From Natronomonas marina (GTDB lineage: Archaea; Halobacteriota; Halobacteria; Halobacteriales; Haloarculaceae): a stretch of 64,000 bases of DNA. The position numbers and the translations under genes were made by a program. The stretch covers positions 1,736,001 through 1,800,000 of the forward strand of contig NZ_CP101154.1 in assembly GCF_024298905.1 (NCBI RefSeq), given 5' to 3'. Position 1 is the first letter of the stretch. Each line of letters opens with the position of its first letter. This document shows, piece after piece, positions 34,597 to 42,844 of the stretch. The notes under the pieces were generated by a model, which saw nothing but the letters and a program-made list of their open reading frames with translations, was not told the DNA's origin and did not search any database.

Positions 34597-36552
34597 CTAC
34601 TGGGAGTAGTCCTCGCCGTAGATGTCCCGGACCTGCTCCTCGAAGCGATCGACGACCTTCCGGCGCTTGATCTTCATGGACGGCGTCAGCAGTTCGTTGT
34701 CGGCGGTCCACTCGAGAGGGACCAGTCGGAACTCCTTGATCTTCTCCGACTTCGAGAGCTGTTCGTTGACGGCGTCGACCTCCCTCTGGACGAACTCACG
34801 GACGCGGTCGTCGGCGCAGATGGCCGCCTGGTCGTCGGGCAGGTCGATGCCCTCGGCGTCGGCCCACGCCTCGATGGCCTCGAAGTTCGGGACGAAGAGC
34901 GCCGCGATGAACTTCTGGTTGTCGCCGATGACCATCGCCTGGTCGATCCGCTCGGAGGTGGCGAACTCGTCCTCGATGGGCTGTGGGGCGATGTTCTTGC
35001 CCGTGTCCAGGACGATGAGCTGTTTGAGGCGGTCGTGATAGATCAGGTAGCCGTCGGAGGTCTGCTCTATGATGTCGCCGCTGCGGAACCAGCCGTCCTC
35101 GGTGAACGCCTCCTCGGTCGCGCCCGGCCGGTTCCAGTAGCCCGGCGTGACGTTCGGCCCCTTGATGTGGAGTTCGCCGATGTCGCCCTCGACCTCCGCG
35201 CGGCGCTCGTCGTCGACGACCGACTCGTCGAGGCGGACGTCGACGTTGACGAGCGGCGGCCCGAGCGTCCCCGCACGGGAGTCCTCCGGGGGGTTGACCG
35301 AAACGACGGGCGACGTCTCGGTGAGACCGTAGCCCTCGTAGATGGGCAGTCCCATCCCCTCGAAGAGCTGCGAGAGCCGCTTCGAGAGGCTGCCGCCGCC
35401 GCTGATGAACGCCTCGATGTTGCCGCCCATCTGGTCGCGGACCTTCGAGAACACCAGCCGGTCGTAGACGGCGTGGCGAAGCCGGAGGATCGGTCCCGGC
35501 CTCTCGGTGGTGGCGTACTCGCGGGCGACGGCGACCGCCCGGTCGAAGATGGCGTCCGGCGCCTCAGAGCGCATGTTGTCGAAGATTCGCTCGTATACGC
35601 GAGGCACCGAGGAGGCGCCGGTCGGCTGGACGATCTGGATGTCGTCGGCGACCGTGTCCGGCGATTCGGCGTACGCGACCGTCGACCCCGCCCCGAACAT
35701 CAGGAAGTGGCCGGCAACGCGCTCGAAGACGTGCGCGAGCGGGAGGAAGGACAGCGTCCGGTCGGTCTCGTCGAAGACCGGGAGGTCGGCGGGCTTGTCC
35801 GGGCGGGGACCGACCCGCTTGCGGATGCCGTTGATGTTCGACCGGAAGTTCCTGTGGGTCAGTTGGACCCCCTTCGGCTTGCCCGTCGTCCCCGAGGTGT
35901 AGATGAGCGACGCGAGGTCGTCGATGTCGCGCTCGGCGAGCCAGGACTCGTAGGAATCGATGTCGAAGGACTCCTGTCCGCGCTCGTAGAGTTCACGCAG
36001 CGTGAGCACGTCCTCGCGGTCGTCGTGGCCCTCGAACTCGTCCATGACCACGATGAACTCCAGTTCGAGATCGTCCTCGACTTCGAGGAGGCCATCGAGC
36101 AGTTCGCCGTTCTCGACGACGACCCCCTCTGCACCGGGGTCGTCCAGCAGGTACTGTGCACGACTCGGCGAGGACTCGGTGTAGACGGTCGTCACGACCG
36201 CCCCCGCGGCGAGCAGCCCGAAGTCCGCCTGGGCCCACTCCATGCGCGTGTTGGCGAAGATGCCGACTCGCGTGCCGCTCTCGACGCCGAGTTCGCGGAA
36301 GCCGGCCGCGAGGTTGTGGACGATGTCCTGCATCTCGGCGTAGGTCAGCGCCGCGAACTTGCCGGTCGGCGCCTCCGGCACCACCTCGGGTGCCAGCGAC
36401 CGGTCGTAGACGCCCCCCTTGTACCACTGTGCCTCGCGGCTGGCGTGCCGCGAGGCGCTGGCCTCGAACATCCGCGACAGCGTGTTCTCGCCGATCACCT
36501 CGTCCTCGTACTCCGCCTCGGCCCGCAGCCAGTCCGGTTTTCTCGTGGACAT
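34597..36552 (-). CDS. Long-chain fatty-acid-CoA ligase (AMP-binding)
   Basis: 651 residues of the ANL family, the size of long-chain acyl-CoA synthetases (FAA type). The P-loop is IYTSGTTGKPKGVQLTH near residue 215. YEGYGLTETSPV near 400 binds adenine. The hinge block WFRSGDIIEQTSDGYL lies near 490, and the Lys-bearing LTPSMKIKRRKV is near the end. It activates long-chain acids to CoA esters. In archaea, whose lipids are ethers, this serves fatty-acid use or protein acylation. It shares the adenylation pattern with the shorter ligase at 6.4-8.1 kb, but the two are only distantly related in length and N-terminus. Confidence 0.9.
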   Translation of the reverse strand: MSTRKPDWLRAEAEYEDEVIGENTLSRMFEASASRHASREAQWYKGGVYDRSLAPEVVPEAPTGKFAALTYAEMQDIVHNLAAGFRELGVESGTRVGIFANTRMEWAQADFGLLAAGAVVTTVYTESSPSRAQYLLDDPGAEGVVVENGELLDGLLEVEDDLELEFIVVMDEFEGHDDREDVLTLRELYERGQESFDIDSYESWLAERDIDDLASLIYTSGTTGKPKGVQLTHRNFRSNINGIRKRVGPRPDKPADLPVFDETDRTLSFLPLAHVFERVAGHFLMFGAGSTVAYAESPDTVADDIQIVQPTGASSVPRVYERIFDNMRSEAPDAIFDRAVAVAREYATTERPGPILRLRHAVYDRLVFSKVRDQMGGNIEAFISGGGSLSKRLSQLFEGMGLPIYEGYGLTETSPVVSVNPPEDSRAGTLGPPLVNVDVRLDESVVDDERRAEVEGDIGELHIKGPNVTPGYWNRPGATEEAFTEDGWFRSGDIIEQTSDGYLIYHDRLKQLIVLDTGKNIAPQPIEDEFATSERIDQAMVIGDNQKFIAALFVPNFEAIEAWADAEGIDLPDDQAAICADDRVREFVQREVDAVNEQLSKSEKIKEFRLVPLEWTADNELLTPSMKIKRRKVVDRFEEQVRDIYGEDYSQ

Positions 36553-36670
36553 GTCTACCTATGGGGCCAGTGACGAGCCACCTACATTAATGGGGAGGCT
36601 ACGAAGGCACACGATACCGCTGGAACGCGTCTCTTTGATAATAAGCGGGTAATAGCGGGTACTGTCCGGT

Positions 36671-36680
36671 TATTTAAAAT
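36671..36680 (+). promoter_or_regulatory. TATA box upstream of the archaetidylserine decarboxylase gene
   Basis: tatttaaaat, a clear AT island. It predicts transcription starting near 36703, so the GTG start at 36730 has a leader of about 27 nt, unlike most genes here. Confidence 0.55.
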
Positions 36681-36729
36681 ACCGCGTCGACAAGGAAACC
36701 CCCTTGGTGGTGGCCGAAAACGTCTACCC

Positions 36730-37329
36730 GTGTTCCCCTCCCTCCCCGACGTCGCACCCGGCGGGTGGCGCTACGCCGGCGTCGCCTTCGCCCTCGCCGT
36801 CCCTGCACTGCTAGTCGCGCTCCCGCTCGGCGTCGCGTGTCTCCTGGCCGGCGTCGCCGCGCTGTGGTTCCACCGCGACCCCGAACGGTCGCCCCCGCCC
36901 TCGGGCGTCGTCGCCCCCGCCGACGGCCGCGTCTCCGTCGTCCGCGAGGAGGGCAAGCGGGTCCGCGTCGCCGTCTTCATGAACGTCACCGACGTCCACG
37001 TCAACCGCGCGCCGGTCCCCTGTACCGTCGAATCCGTCACCCACACCCCCGGCGGCCACATGCCGGCCTTCTCCAAGGAATCCGAGCGCAACGAGCGGGT
37101 CACCTTCGACTGCGGCGACGTCGAGGTGACGCTCGTCGCCGGCGCCGTCGCCCGCCGCATCCACCCCTACGTCTCGCCCGGCGACGAACTCGACCGCGGG
37201 CAGCGACTCGGCCACATCTCCTTCGGGTCTCGGGCCGACGTCCTCCTTCCCCCCGAGTACGACCTCGACGACGTCCGGGTCGGCGAGGGCCAGCACGTCC
37301 GCGCCGGCGAGACCGTCATCGCCCCCTGA
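36730..37329 (+). CDS. Archaetidylserine decarboxylase (PssD type)
   Basis: 199 residues starting at GTG. A hydrophobic first segment (FALAVPALLVALPLGVACLLAGVAALWF) anchors it. WFHRDPERSPPP and VAPADGRVSVV then match phosphatidylserine decarboxylase. The self-cleavage region is SFGSRADVLLP near residue 165, where Gly-Ser makes the pyruvoyl group. FMNVTDVHVNRAPV is the other conserved stretch. It decarboxylates archaetidylserine to archaetidylethanolamine. In Haloferax, PssD is required for archaeosortase-dependent anchoring of surface proteins. The partner PssA is not in the window. The gene is followed by a membrane protein at a 40-base distance. Confidence 0.88.
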   Translation: MFPSLPDVAPGGWRYAGVAFALAVPALLVALPLGVACLLAGVAALWFHRDPERSPPPSGVVAPADGRVSVVREEGKRVRVAVFMNVTDVHVNRAPVPCTVESVTHTPGGHMPAFSKESERNERVTFDCGDVEVTLVAGAVARRIHPYVSPGDELDRGQRLGHISFGSRADVLLPPEYDLDDVRVGEGQHVRAGETVIAP

Positions 37330-37369
37330 CGGCGCAGGATTTTCTACGGCGTACCGCGTACACGGGACC

Positions 37370-38038
37370 GTGTCGTCCCGGGAAGCCACCGTCCAGGGGG
37401 AGTTCCACGCCGGCGCGACCGACGCCCGCGCGCTGCTCGAACGCGACGGCGGCCTCGAGTCCTACGACGCCGTCCTCGTCGAGGGGCGCTCGCCGACACT
37501 CGTCGTCCGGGAACTGACGCTCGGCTACGCGGCCTTCCTGATGGGGTACGTGACGCTCATGTGGGTCCAGGCCGCCGTCGCCCGCGTCCGGGGTCGGACC
37601 GAGGCCGGCGCCACCCTCCGGGAGGCCGCCGACCGCGCCGACGCCGCCTTCCACGACCGCATCGACGCCGACACCGCCACCGTCTACGAGATGGTGCCGA
37701 CACCCGCCCGATACCTCTTCGGCGCCTGGCTGGTGAGCCTGCTCGCGGTGGCCGTCGTCGCCGGCCTCAACCGCCCGCTGCTCGTCGTCCTCTCGCTTTC
37801 GGTGCCGTACCTCTACACGACGCTGGCCATCGTCTTCGTCAAGGTCTCGGCCGACGCCAGGGCCAGTTACATGGCCGACCGCATCGACGACCTTGCGGCG
37901 GAACGCTCCTACGACCGCGTGGCCGTCCTCTGTGGCGACGCCCACCGCACCGCCGTCGGCGAGGCCCTCGAAGAACGGGAGTGGTCGGTCACGACCCACC
38001 GGACACGGCACCCGCTCGGGCGACTGTTCCGGTGGTGA
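37370..38038 (+). CDS. Membrane protein of unknown function with TraB-like ends
   Basis: 222 residues from GTG 37370. The N-terminus GEFHAGATDARALLERDGG, then YDAVLVEGR, and the C-terminus YDRVAVLCGDAHRTAVGEALEER, resemble the edges of the TraB/PrgY/GumN fold. Two to four hydrophobic helices lie between them (LTLGYAAFLMGYVTLMWV, YLFGAWLVSLLAVAVVAGL). This is weak similarity only. It follows pssD after 40 bases on the same strand and precedes the tRNA gene. It may be a membrane-inserted TraB-like protein, and its job is unknown. Confidence 0.6.
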   Translation: MSSREATVQGEFHAGATDARALLERDGGLESYDAVLVEGRSPTLVVRELTLGYAAFLMGYVTLMWVQAAVARVRGRTEAGATLREAADRADAAFHDRIDADTATVYEMVPTPARYLFGAWLVSLLAVAVVAGLNRPLLVVLSLSVPYLYTTLAIVFVKVSADARASYMADRIDDLAAERSYDRVAVLCGDAHRTAVGEALEEREWSVTTHRTRHPLGRLFRW

Positions 38039-38049
38039 CCGCGAAGAAT

Positions 38050-38158
38050 GCTCGCTAGGGGATTTGAACCCCTGTCATCGGCTGTCCTCGTCTCAAAGGG
38101 CCGTCCCTTTTAAGCACTCGAAAGGCCGATATGATTGGCCGGGCTACACCAAGCGAGC
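38050..38158 (-). tRNA. tRNA-Glu(UUC), with intron
   Basis: On the minus strand the 109-base gene folds as a cloverleaf: acceptor GCTCGCT/AGCGAGC, D arm GTGTAGCCCGGCCAATCAT, anticodon stem TCGGC/GCCGA, and T arm AGGGG-TTCAAAT-CCCCT. No CCA is encoded, and the base after the acceptor is A (discriminator). The loop CTTTCGA gives anticodon TTC once the 35-base intron (38084-38118) between G37 and A38 is removed. The mature length is 74. G at position 37 is unusual for tRNA-Glu, where A is common. A TATA-like box lies about 33 bases upstream (38187-38195). Confidence 0.92.
38084..38118 (-). other. tRNA-Glu intron with bulge-helix-bulge splice motif
   Basis: The minus-strand sequence fits an archaeal BHB. 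Anticodon-loop CTTT pairs with GAGG of the intron as a 4-bp helix (C-G, U.G, U-A, U.G). The 3-base bulge CG|A marks the 5' splice and AC|A the 3' splice. Inside the intron AAAGGG and CCCTTT form a hairpin around ACGG. The splice endonuclease is not in this window. Archease, which stimulates the RtcB ligase, is encoded at 33.1 kb. Confidence 0.8.
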
Positions 38159-38186
38159 CTGTACCCGGATTTCTGCGTCGGCGTCG

Positions 38187-38195
38187 TATAAATCC
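38187..38195 (-). promoter_or_regulatory. TATA-like element of the tRNA-Glu gene
   Basis: The minus strand reads ggatttata, about 33 bases before the mature 5' end. It is the only AT-rich stretch between the tRNA and the HNH gene, so the tRNA appears to have its own promoter. Confidence 0.45.
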
Positions 38196-38236
38196 TGCTC
38201 TTTGCGCCGCACCCCGTGAGGGAGCGTCACGGTGCA

Positions 38237-38911
38237 CTACGGCGGTTCGAGCCCGGACTCGAAGGAGAGGTCGCCGTGGTCGGCCTTCGGGTGACACCGC
38301 TCACAGAGCGTCACGAGGTTGGATTCGTCGTGGGCGTCGCTCACGTCGGCGTCGGCTGCCTCGCGGAACTCCCGAACCGGGACGATGTGGTGGACTTCGA
38401 GCGTCGTCTCCCCGTCGCCTCGCCCGCAGTGCCGACACGCCTCGTCGCGTTCCAGCACCCGCTCCCGTGCCGTCGCCCACCCGGACCCGTACCGCTGGCT
38501 GTAGCCGCCCTGCCAGTTCGGGTTGTCCGGGCCGGCGGTGGACTCGCTCATGCGACGCCGGGTCTCCTCGGAGCGGGTGTGCCCACGTAAGGATTCGGCG
38601 ATCTCCCGCCTGGTCGACTCGTCCACGGTCCGGCCCCGGTTCGCCTCGGCTATCCGCCGGCGGGTCTCCTCGGAGAACTCCCGCCCACTCATCGTCTCCG
38701 CGATCCGTTCTCTGACCCCCTCGTTCCTCGACTCCCCGTACAGCGGGTGGGTCTCGCCCTCCAGGTCCCGCGTCTCGACGTCGTGTCGGTGCATCCAGGT
38801 GCGGATGGTCCGCGGCGAGACGTCGCAGGCGTCGGCCATCTCCCGCTGGGTCCAGCCGTCCCCGTGGTAGCGGGCGACCAGCCACTCGGGGTCGCGGTAG
38901 TCCGGCGGCAC
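38237..38911 (-). CDS. HNH endonuclease with NUMOD3-like repeats
   Basis: 224 residues from GTG 38911. Residues 18-45 look like a helix-turn-helix (GWTQREMADACDVSPRTIRTW). Then come three to four copies of a Gly-Arg/Ser-Glu-Glu-Thr-Arg-Arg motif (GREFSEETRRRIAEANRG, GRTVDESTRREIAESLRG, GHTRSEETRRRMSES), which match NUMOD3 modules of homing-type nucleases. The C-terminus has the HNH core: CRHCGRGDGET, EVHHIVPVREF and NLVTLCERCH. It cuts DNA with a metal. The gene is 78 bases upstream of the tRNA-Glu gene, on the same strand. NUMOD3 with HNH is typical of intron- or phage-encoded nucleases. Confidence 0.85.
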   Translation of the reverse strand: MPPDYRDPEWLVARYHGDGWTQREMADACDVSPRTIRTWMHRHDVETRDLEGETHPLYGESRNEGVRERIAETMSGREFSEETRRRIAEANRGRTVDESTRREIAESLRGHTRSEETRRRMSESTAGPDNPNWQGGYSQRYGSGWATARERVLERDEACRHCGRGDGETTLEVHHIVPVREFREAADADVSDAHDESNLVTLCERCHPKADHGDLSFESGLEPP

Positions 38912-38990
38912 GGTCGGGGGTAACGCCCGGCCGGATAAAAACTATTGCCGAACGGAGCGAAACTAAGTCTCACGAATCGTCGGAGGAATC

Positions 38991-39617
38991 CTACGCGATG
39001 TCGCGGCTGGTGTCGATGTCGACCTCGTCGGACAGTTCGAGTTTGATGATATCGGAGAGGGCCTGTCCGCCGCGGAACTTCGGGACGGCGAGGTGGTTCT
39101 CGATGCGGTCGCCCTTGACGGAGGTATCAAGTTGGAAGACGATGTCGGCCATGTGCTCGGTCGTGTCCCGGAGTTCGGGGACGCTGTGGCCGTCCAGACA
39201 GTGCAGGAGTGCGAGGCCGCCGGTGTTGTAGATGTGGTTCTGGAGTTCGTTGAGGAAGTTGCGGTAGCGGGTCGGCTCCTGTCGTTCGAGGACGTCGACG
39301 GGATCGATTATCAGGTTGGAGTCTTCGGGGAGCGCGGAGACGAGTTTGGCGGCGTTGTCCAGCGGCGCCTCGCCGGTGACGTCCCTGACGGTGGGGTCGC
39401 CGGTCTTCGTCTCGGCGTCGTCGATGCTGTTGGAGACGAAGTCGCCGGACCGGTCCAAAGAGAGGTACAGCGTGCCGCGGGTAGCGGTGAGTTCGTAGAG
39501 GAACAGTTCGGCCTGGCTGGCGGGATTGGCGGCGAGCACGACCACGCTTCCCGGCGGGATGCCTCCGTCGAGCTTCCGGTCGAGGACCTCGATGCCGGTA
39601 CGGAGGCGGTCGCTCAT
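38991..39617 (-). CDS. RAD55/KaiC-like protein lacking the P-loop
   Basis: 208 residues. It starts [31 protein letters not shown], the usual entry of RecA-superfamily RAD55-like proteins, but the Walker A that should follow is [13 protein letters not shown] without GKT/S. The Walker B strand is [10 protein letters not shown]. The last part reads [10 protein letters not shown]. It may be a regulator that no longer binds ATP in the normal way. Haloarchaea keep many such proteins. It is divergent from pyrB with 154 bases between. ATG 39617 is the start, because the longer frame adds a low-complexity leader. Confidence 0.78.
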   Translation of the reverse strand: MSDRLRTGIEVLDRKLDGGIPPGSVVVLAANPASQAELFLYELTATRGTLYLSLDRSGDFVSNSIDDAETKTGDPTVRDVTGEAPLDNAAKLVSALPEDSNLIIDPVDVLERQEPTRYRNFLNELQNHIYNTGGLALLHCLDGHSVPELRDTTEHMADIVFQLDTSVKGDRIENHLAVPKFRGGQALSDIIKLELSDEVDIDTSRDIA

Positions 39618-39771
39618 CGGTGATTCCTCGGGACCGGAGCCGTTAAAGGTTTCTGGCGAGTCGGGTCCGGAAACTGTCTTTTTGCGGCGGCCGTCCGACG
39701 GTACGACGCCGGCTGTCACACGCGGTGAGCGGTCGGGGGATTCAAGAGCGTCCGTCGCGGGTGTTCCCCTA

Positions 39772-40674
39772 ATGCGTCACGACCACCTGCTCAGCGCGAA
39801 ACAGCTGTCGCGTGGCGACATCGAGGCGGTGCTGGACCGCGCCGCCGAGATGGCCGCCGACCCCGGTGCAGTCGCGGAGGCCCACGACGACCGGTTGCTG
39901 GGGCTGTGCTTCTTCGAGCCGAGCACCCGGACGAAGATGTCGTTCGACGCCGCGATGAAGCGGCTCGGTGGTGACACCATCGACATGGGCAGCGTCGAGT
40001 CCTCCTCGGTCAAGAAGGGCGAGAGCCTCGCCGACACCGTCCGGGTCATCGAGGGGTACGCCGACGCCCTGGTCCTCCGGCATCCGTCGGAGGGGTCGGC
40101 CAAACTCGCCAGCGAGTTCGTCGACGTGCCGGTGTTGAACGCGGGTGACGGCGCGGGCCAGCACCCGACACAGACGCTCTTGGACCTCTACACCATCCGC
40201 GAGAACGCGGGCTTCGAGGACCTCACGGTCGGCATCATGGGCGACCTGAAGTACGGTCGGACGGTCCACTCGCTGGCGCACGCGCTGACGAACTTCGACG
40301 CCAGCCAGCACTTCGTCAGCCCCGAGAGCCTCCGGCTGCCCCGGAGCGTCCGCTACGACCTCCACGAGGCGGGTGCGCAGGTCCGCGAGCACACCGACAT
40401 CGAGGAGGTGCTGGAGACGCTGGACGTCCTCTACGTCACGCGCATCCAGCGCGAGCGGTTCCCCGACGAGAACGAGTACCGCCAGGTCGCCGGCGAGTAC
40501 CGGATCGACGCCGAGTTGCTCGAGTCGGCCAGGGACGATCTGACCGTGATGCACCCGCTGCCCCGGGTCGACGAGATCGCGCCGGACGTCGACGAGACCG
40601 ACCACGCGAGATACTTCGAACAGGCGCACAACGGCGTTCCCGTCCGAATGGCGCTGCTGGATCTGATGCTATGA
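39772..40674 (+). CDS. pyrB: Aspartate carbamoyltransferase catalytic subunit
   Basis: 300 residues with all conserved ATCase motifs: [12 protein letters not shown], whose STRT binds carbamoyl phosphate, [27 protein letters not shown] and HPLPRVDEI. It makes N-carbamoyl-aspartate in pyrimidine synthesis. ATG 39772 has a TATA-like ttcaaga at about 39741-39747. Its last four bases overlap pyrI (ATGA), so the catalytic and regulatory chains are coupled, as in other archaea with allosteric ATCase. Confidence 0.95.
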   Translation: MRHDHLLSAKQLSRGDIEAVLDRAAEMAADPGAVAEAHDDRLLGLCFFEPSTRTKMSFDAAMKRLGGDTIDMGSVESSSVKKGESLADTVRVIEGYADALVLRHPSEGSAKLASEFVDVPVLNAGDGAGQHPTQTLLDLYTIRENAGFEDLTVGIMGDLKYGRTVHSLAHALTNFDASQHFVSPESLRLPRSVRYDLHEAGAQVREHTDIEEVLETLDVLYVTRIQRERFPDENEYRQVAGEYRIDAELLESARDDLTVMHPLPRVDEIAPDVDETDHARYFEQAHNGVPVRMALLDLML

Positions 40675-41132
40675 CAGACACAGAGCTCCGCGTTTCCAAG
40701 ATCGAGAACGGCACCGTCATCGACCACATCACCGGCGGACAGGCGCTGAACGTCCTCGCCATTCTGGGCATCGACGGCACGTCCGGCGAGGAGGTCTCCG
40801 TGGGGATGAACGTCCCCTCCGACCGGCTGGGCCGCAAGGACATCGTGAAGGTCGAGGGCCGCGAGTTGAGCCAAAACGAGGTGGACGTCCTCTCGCTCAT
40901 CGCGCCCGCCGCCACCATCAACATCGTCCGGGACTTCGACGTCGTCGAGAAACACCGCGTCTCCCGTCCCAGCGAGGTGACGGGCGTGCTGTCGTGCCCG
41001 AACGCAAACTGCATCACGACCGAGAGCGAGCCCGTCGAGTCCCGGTTCGAGGTGCTCGAGGAGGGGGTCCGCTGTACTTACTGCGACACCATCATCCGGG
41101 AGTCGATCGCGGCCCACATCAGCGTCGAGTAA
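40671..41132 (+). CDS. pyrI: Aspartate carbamoyltransferase regulatory subunit
   Basis: 153 residues. The allosteric domain begins [22 protein letters not shown]. The C-terminal zinc domain has CPNANC and CTYC, the C-x4-C and C-x2-C pattern that holds zinc against PyrB. The nucleotide-binding residues (Lys in VSKI and VKVEGREL) are kept. It confers CTP/ATP control on the catalytic trimers. The last 14 bases overlap the convergent protease gene. Confidence 0.95.
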   Translation: MTDTELRVSKIENGTVIDHITGGQALNVLAILGIDGTSGEEVSVGMNVPSDRLGRKDIVKVEGRELSQNEVDVLSLIAPAATINIVRDFDVVEKHRVSRPSEVTGVLSCPNANCITTESEPVESRFEVLEEGVRCTYCDTIIRESIAAHISVE

Positions 41133-42609
41133 CACCCACTCGGTGACGGCCGGTAGTGACGGGCCCTCCCTGTCGCAGCGAGACGGGGACCCGCACCCTG
41201 ACGCCGTCGCCCCTGACGGTCGTGCCGTCGTCGAACTCCGCGAGCGCACGGACCCGGTAGGTGAGGAGTCGGCGGAGCCGGACCGTGGCCTCGAACCGGC
41301 CCGAGCGGGTCAGCCGGCGCGCCGGCGTCGTCCGCCACCGCCGCCCGAACCGCCAGCGGTACTCGAAGCGGACGGTCGCGGCCTCGCCCTCGATGCGGGG
41401 TACCTGGCCCCGGAACGTCACTCGGCGGCCGTTCCGCTCCGGCGGGAGCGTCCGGACGGTCGGAACGAGCGCCGCCGCGGCGTCCACCAGGCCGCTGCCC
41501 TGCTCGTCGGCCGAAAGCGTTAGCGTCTCGGCGGTTTCGGCCAGCAGCGCCCGCGTCGCTGCCGCCGAGTGGCCGGCGCCGCGACACAGCGCCGCGGCGC
41601 CCGCGACGTGCGGCGCCGAGAAGGAGGTCCCGTTGACGGTGACGTACTGGCCGAGGCCGGTCGTGGTAATGGCAGCGCCCGGCGCCGCCAGTTCGGCCTC
41701 CGGCCCGGTCGCCGAGAACCGCGCGAAGTCGTCCTCTCTGGTGGTCGCGGTGACGGCGACCACCTCGGGGTGGGTCGACAGCGGGTTCAGACAGTCGGAA
41801 CACGGCCCGACGTTGCCTGCGGAGGCGACGACGAGGACGTCGTGCTCGGCGGCGTGTCGGACCGCGTCCTCGTAGGCGCGGATGATCGGCCCGCTGATGG
41901 AGAGGTTGACGACCGAACAGCCGCGGTCGACGGCCCACCGGATGCCGGCAGCGACCAGCGAGACGCGGCCCGCCTTCTCGGCGTCGAGCACCTTCACCGG
42001 GTGGACGGTCGCACCGGGGGCGACGCCGAGGAGGTCGCCGGCGGCGGCGATGACGCCGGCACAGCCGGTCCCGTGGCCGGCATCGTCGGTCCACGGCGCC
42101 GAACAGCCATCGGTACAGTCGACGAAGGCGATCCCGTCGGCGAGGTTCGGCGCGATGTCTGGATGGGTTGCGACGCCGCTGTCGATGACGGCGACCCGGA
42201 CGCCCTCACCGCGGTGGCCGGCCTCGTGGGCCGCCGGGGCGTCGATGCGATCCAGCGCCCACTGCCTGCGGCGCTGTCCTAGCGGGGCCGGGCGCCGCCC
42301 CGCGTCCGCGGCCGCGACCGGCAGGTCCGGTTCGACGTAGTCGACGGCCTCTGCCGTCGCCAGGTCGGCGGCCGCCGCCTCGTCCAGCGGTCCGACCACG
42401 AGCGTCCGCTGGGCCTCGAGGTCGATGACCCGCTCGTCGCCCGCGACCGCCTCGCAGGCCTCCGAGACTGCCGCCTCGTCTCTCGTCCCGACGATCCGCC
42501 GTTTCGGTTCTCCGTCCCGTCGCGCCCCCAACCCGAGGAGGCCGCCCGCGAGGAATCCGGCGGCGACGCCGCCGCCGAGCGCGAGCGTCTCCCGACGCGA
42601 GTAGTCCAT
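41119..42609 (-). CDS. Exported subtilisin-like (S8) serine protease with C-terminal beta domain
   Basis: 496 residues. The N-terminus MDYSRRETLALGGGVAAGFLAG is a twin-arginine signal. The S8 catalytic triad is complete: D143 in VIDSGV, H179 in GHGTGCAGVIAA and S329 in GTSFSAPHVAG, with the oxyanion Asn in ASAGN. After residue 390 comes an Arg-rich beta domain (VRFEYRWRFGRRWRTTPARR...). A prodomain-like segment lies before residue 130. It resembles halolysins and is likely exported folded by Tat. It converges with pyrI and overlaps it by 14 bases. Confidence 0.9.
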   Translation of the reverse strand: MDYSRRETLALGGGVAAGFLAGGLLGLGARRDGEPKRRIVGTRDEAAVSEACEAVAGDERVIDLEAQRTLVVGPLDEAAAADLATAEAVDYVEPDLPVAAADAGRRPAPLGQRRRQWALDRIDAPAAHEAGHRGEGVRVAVIDSGVATHPDIAPNLADGIAFVDCTDGCSAPWTDDAGHGTGCAGVIAAAGDLLGVAPGATVHPVKVLDAEKAGRVSLVAAGIRWAVDRGCSVVNLSISGPIIRAYEDAVRHAAEHDVLVVASAGNVGPCSDCLNPLSTHPEVVAVTATTREDDFARFSATGPEAELAAPGAAITTTGLGQYVTVNGTSFSAPHVAGAAALCRGAGHSAAATRALLAETAETLTLSADEQGSGLVDAAAALVPTVRTLPPERNGRRVTFRGQVPRIEGEAATVRFEYRWRFGRRWRTTPARRLTRSGRFEATVRLRRLLTYRVRALAEFDDGTTVRGDGVRVRVPVSLRQGGPVTTGRHRVGVTRR

Positions 42610-42690
42610 AGCGTAAACTGGCGTCGCCGAGCGGAAAAATCTCGGGACCGGGGGAAAGGTTATGCCACCGGCGGCCGACGTATACGGCGT

Positions 42691-42759
42691 ATGTCGAAGA
42701 AAGCAATCGCGGTTGTCCTCGTCGTCGTGGCAGTCCTGCTGTACGCGAAGAAACGGTAA
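42691..42759 (+). CDS. Possible 22-aa membrane microprotein
   Basis: The frame is MSKKAIAVVLVVVAVLLYAKKR followed by TAA. It is one transmembrane helix flanked by KK on both sides. It lies alone in the 235-bp gap between the divergent protease gene and the next plus-strand gene, and no other reading of the gap looks coding. It has no clear TATA box at -27. The codon bias matches neighbouring genes. Haloarchaeal microproteins of this size are known, but chance cannot be excluded. Confidence 0.4.
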   Translation: MSKKAIAVVLVVVAVLLYAKKR

Positions 42760-42844
42760 CCGCAGCGACCGTCAGGTACCGACCCCGAACCACTCCCCGC
42801 CGCCCTTCCGAACGACTTACGCTCGCGGAGTCCCGACTCCGGGT

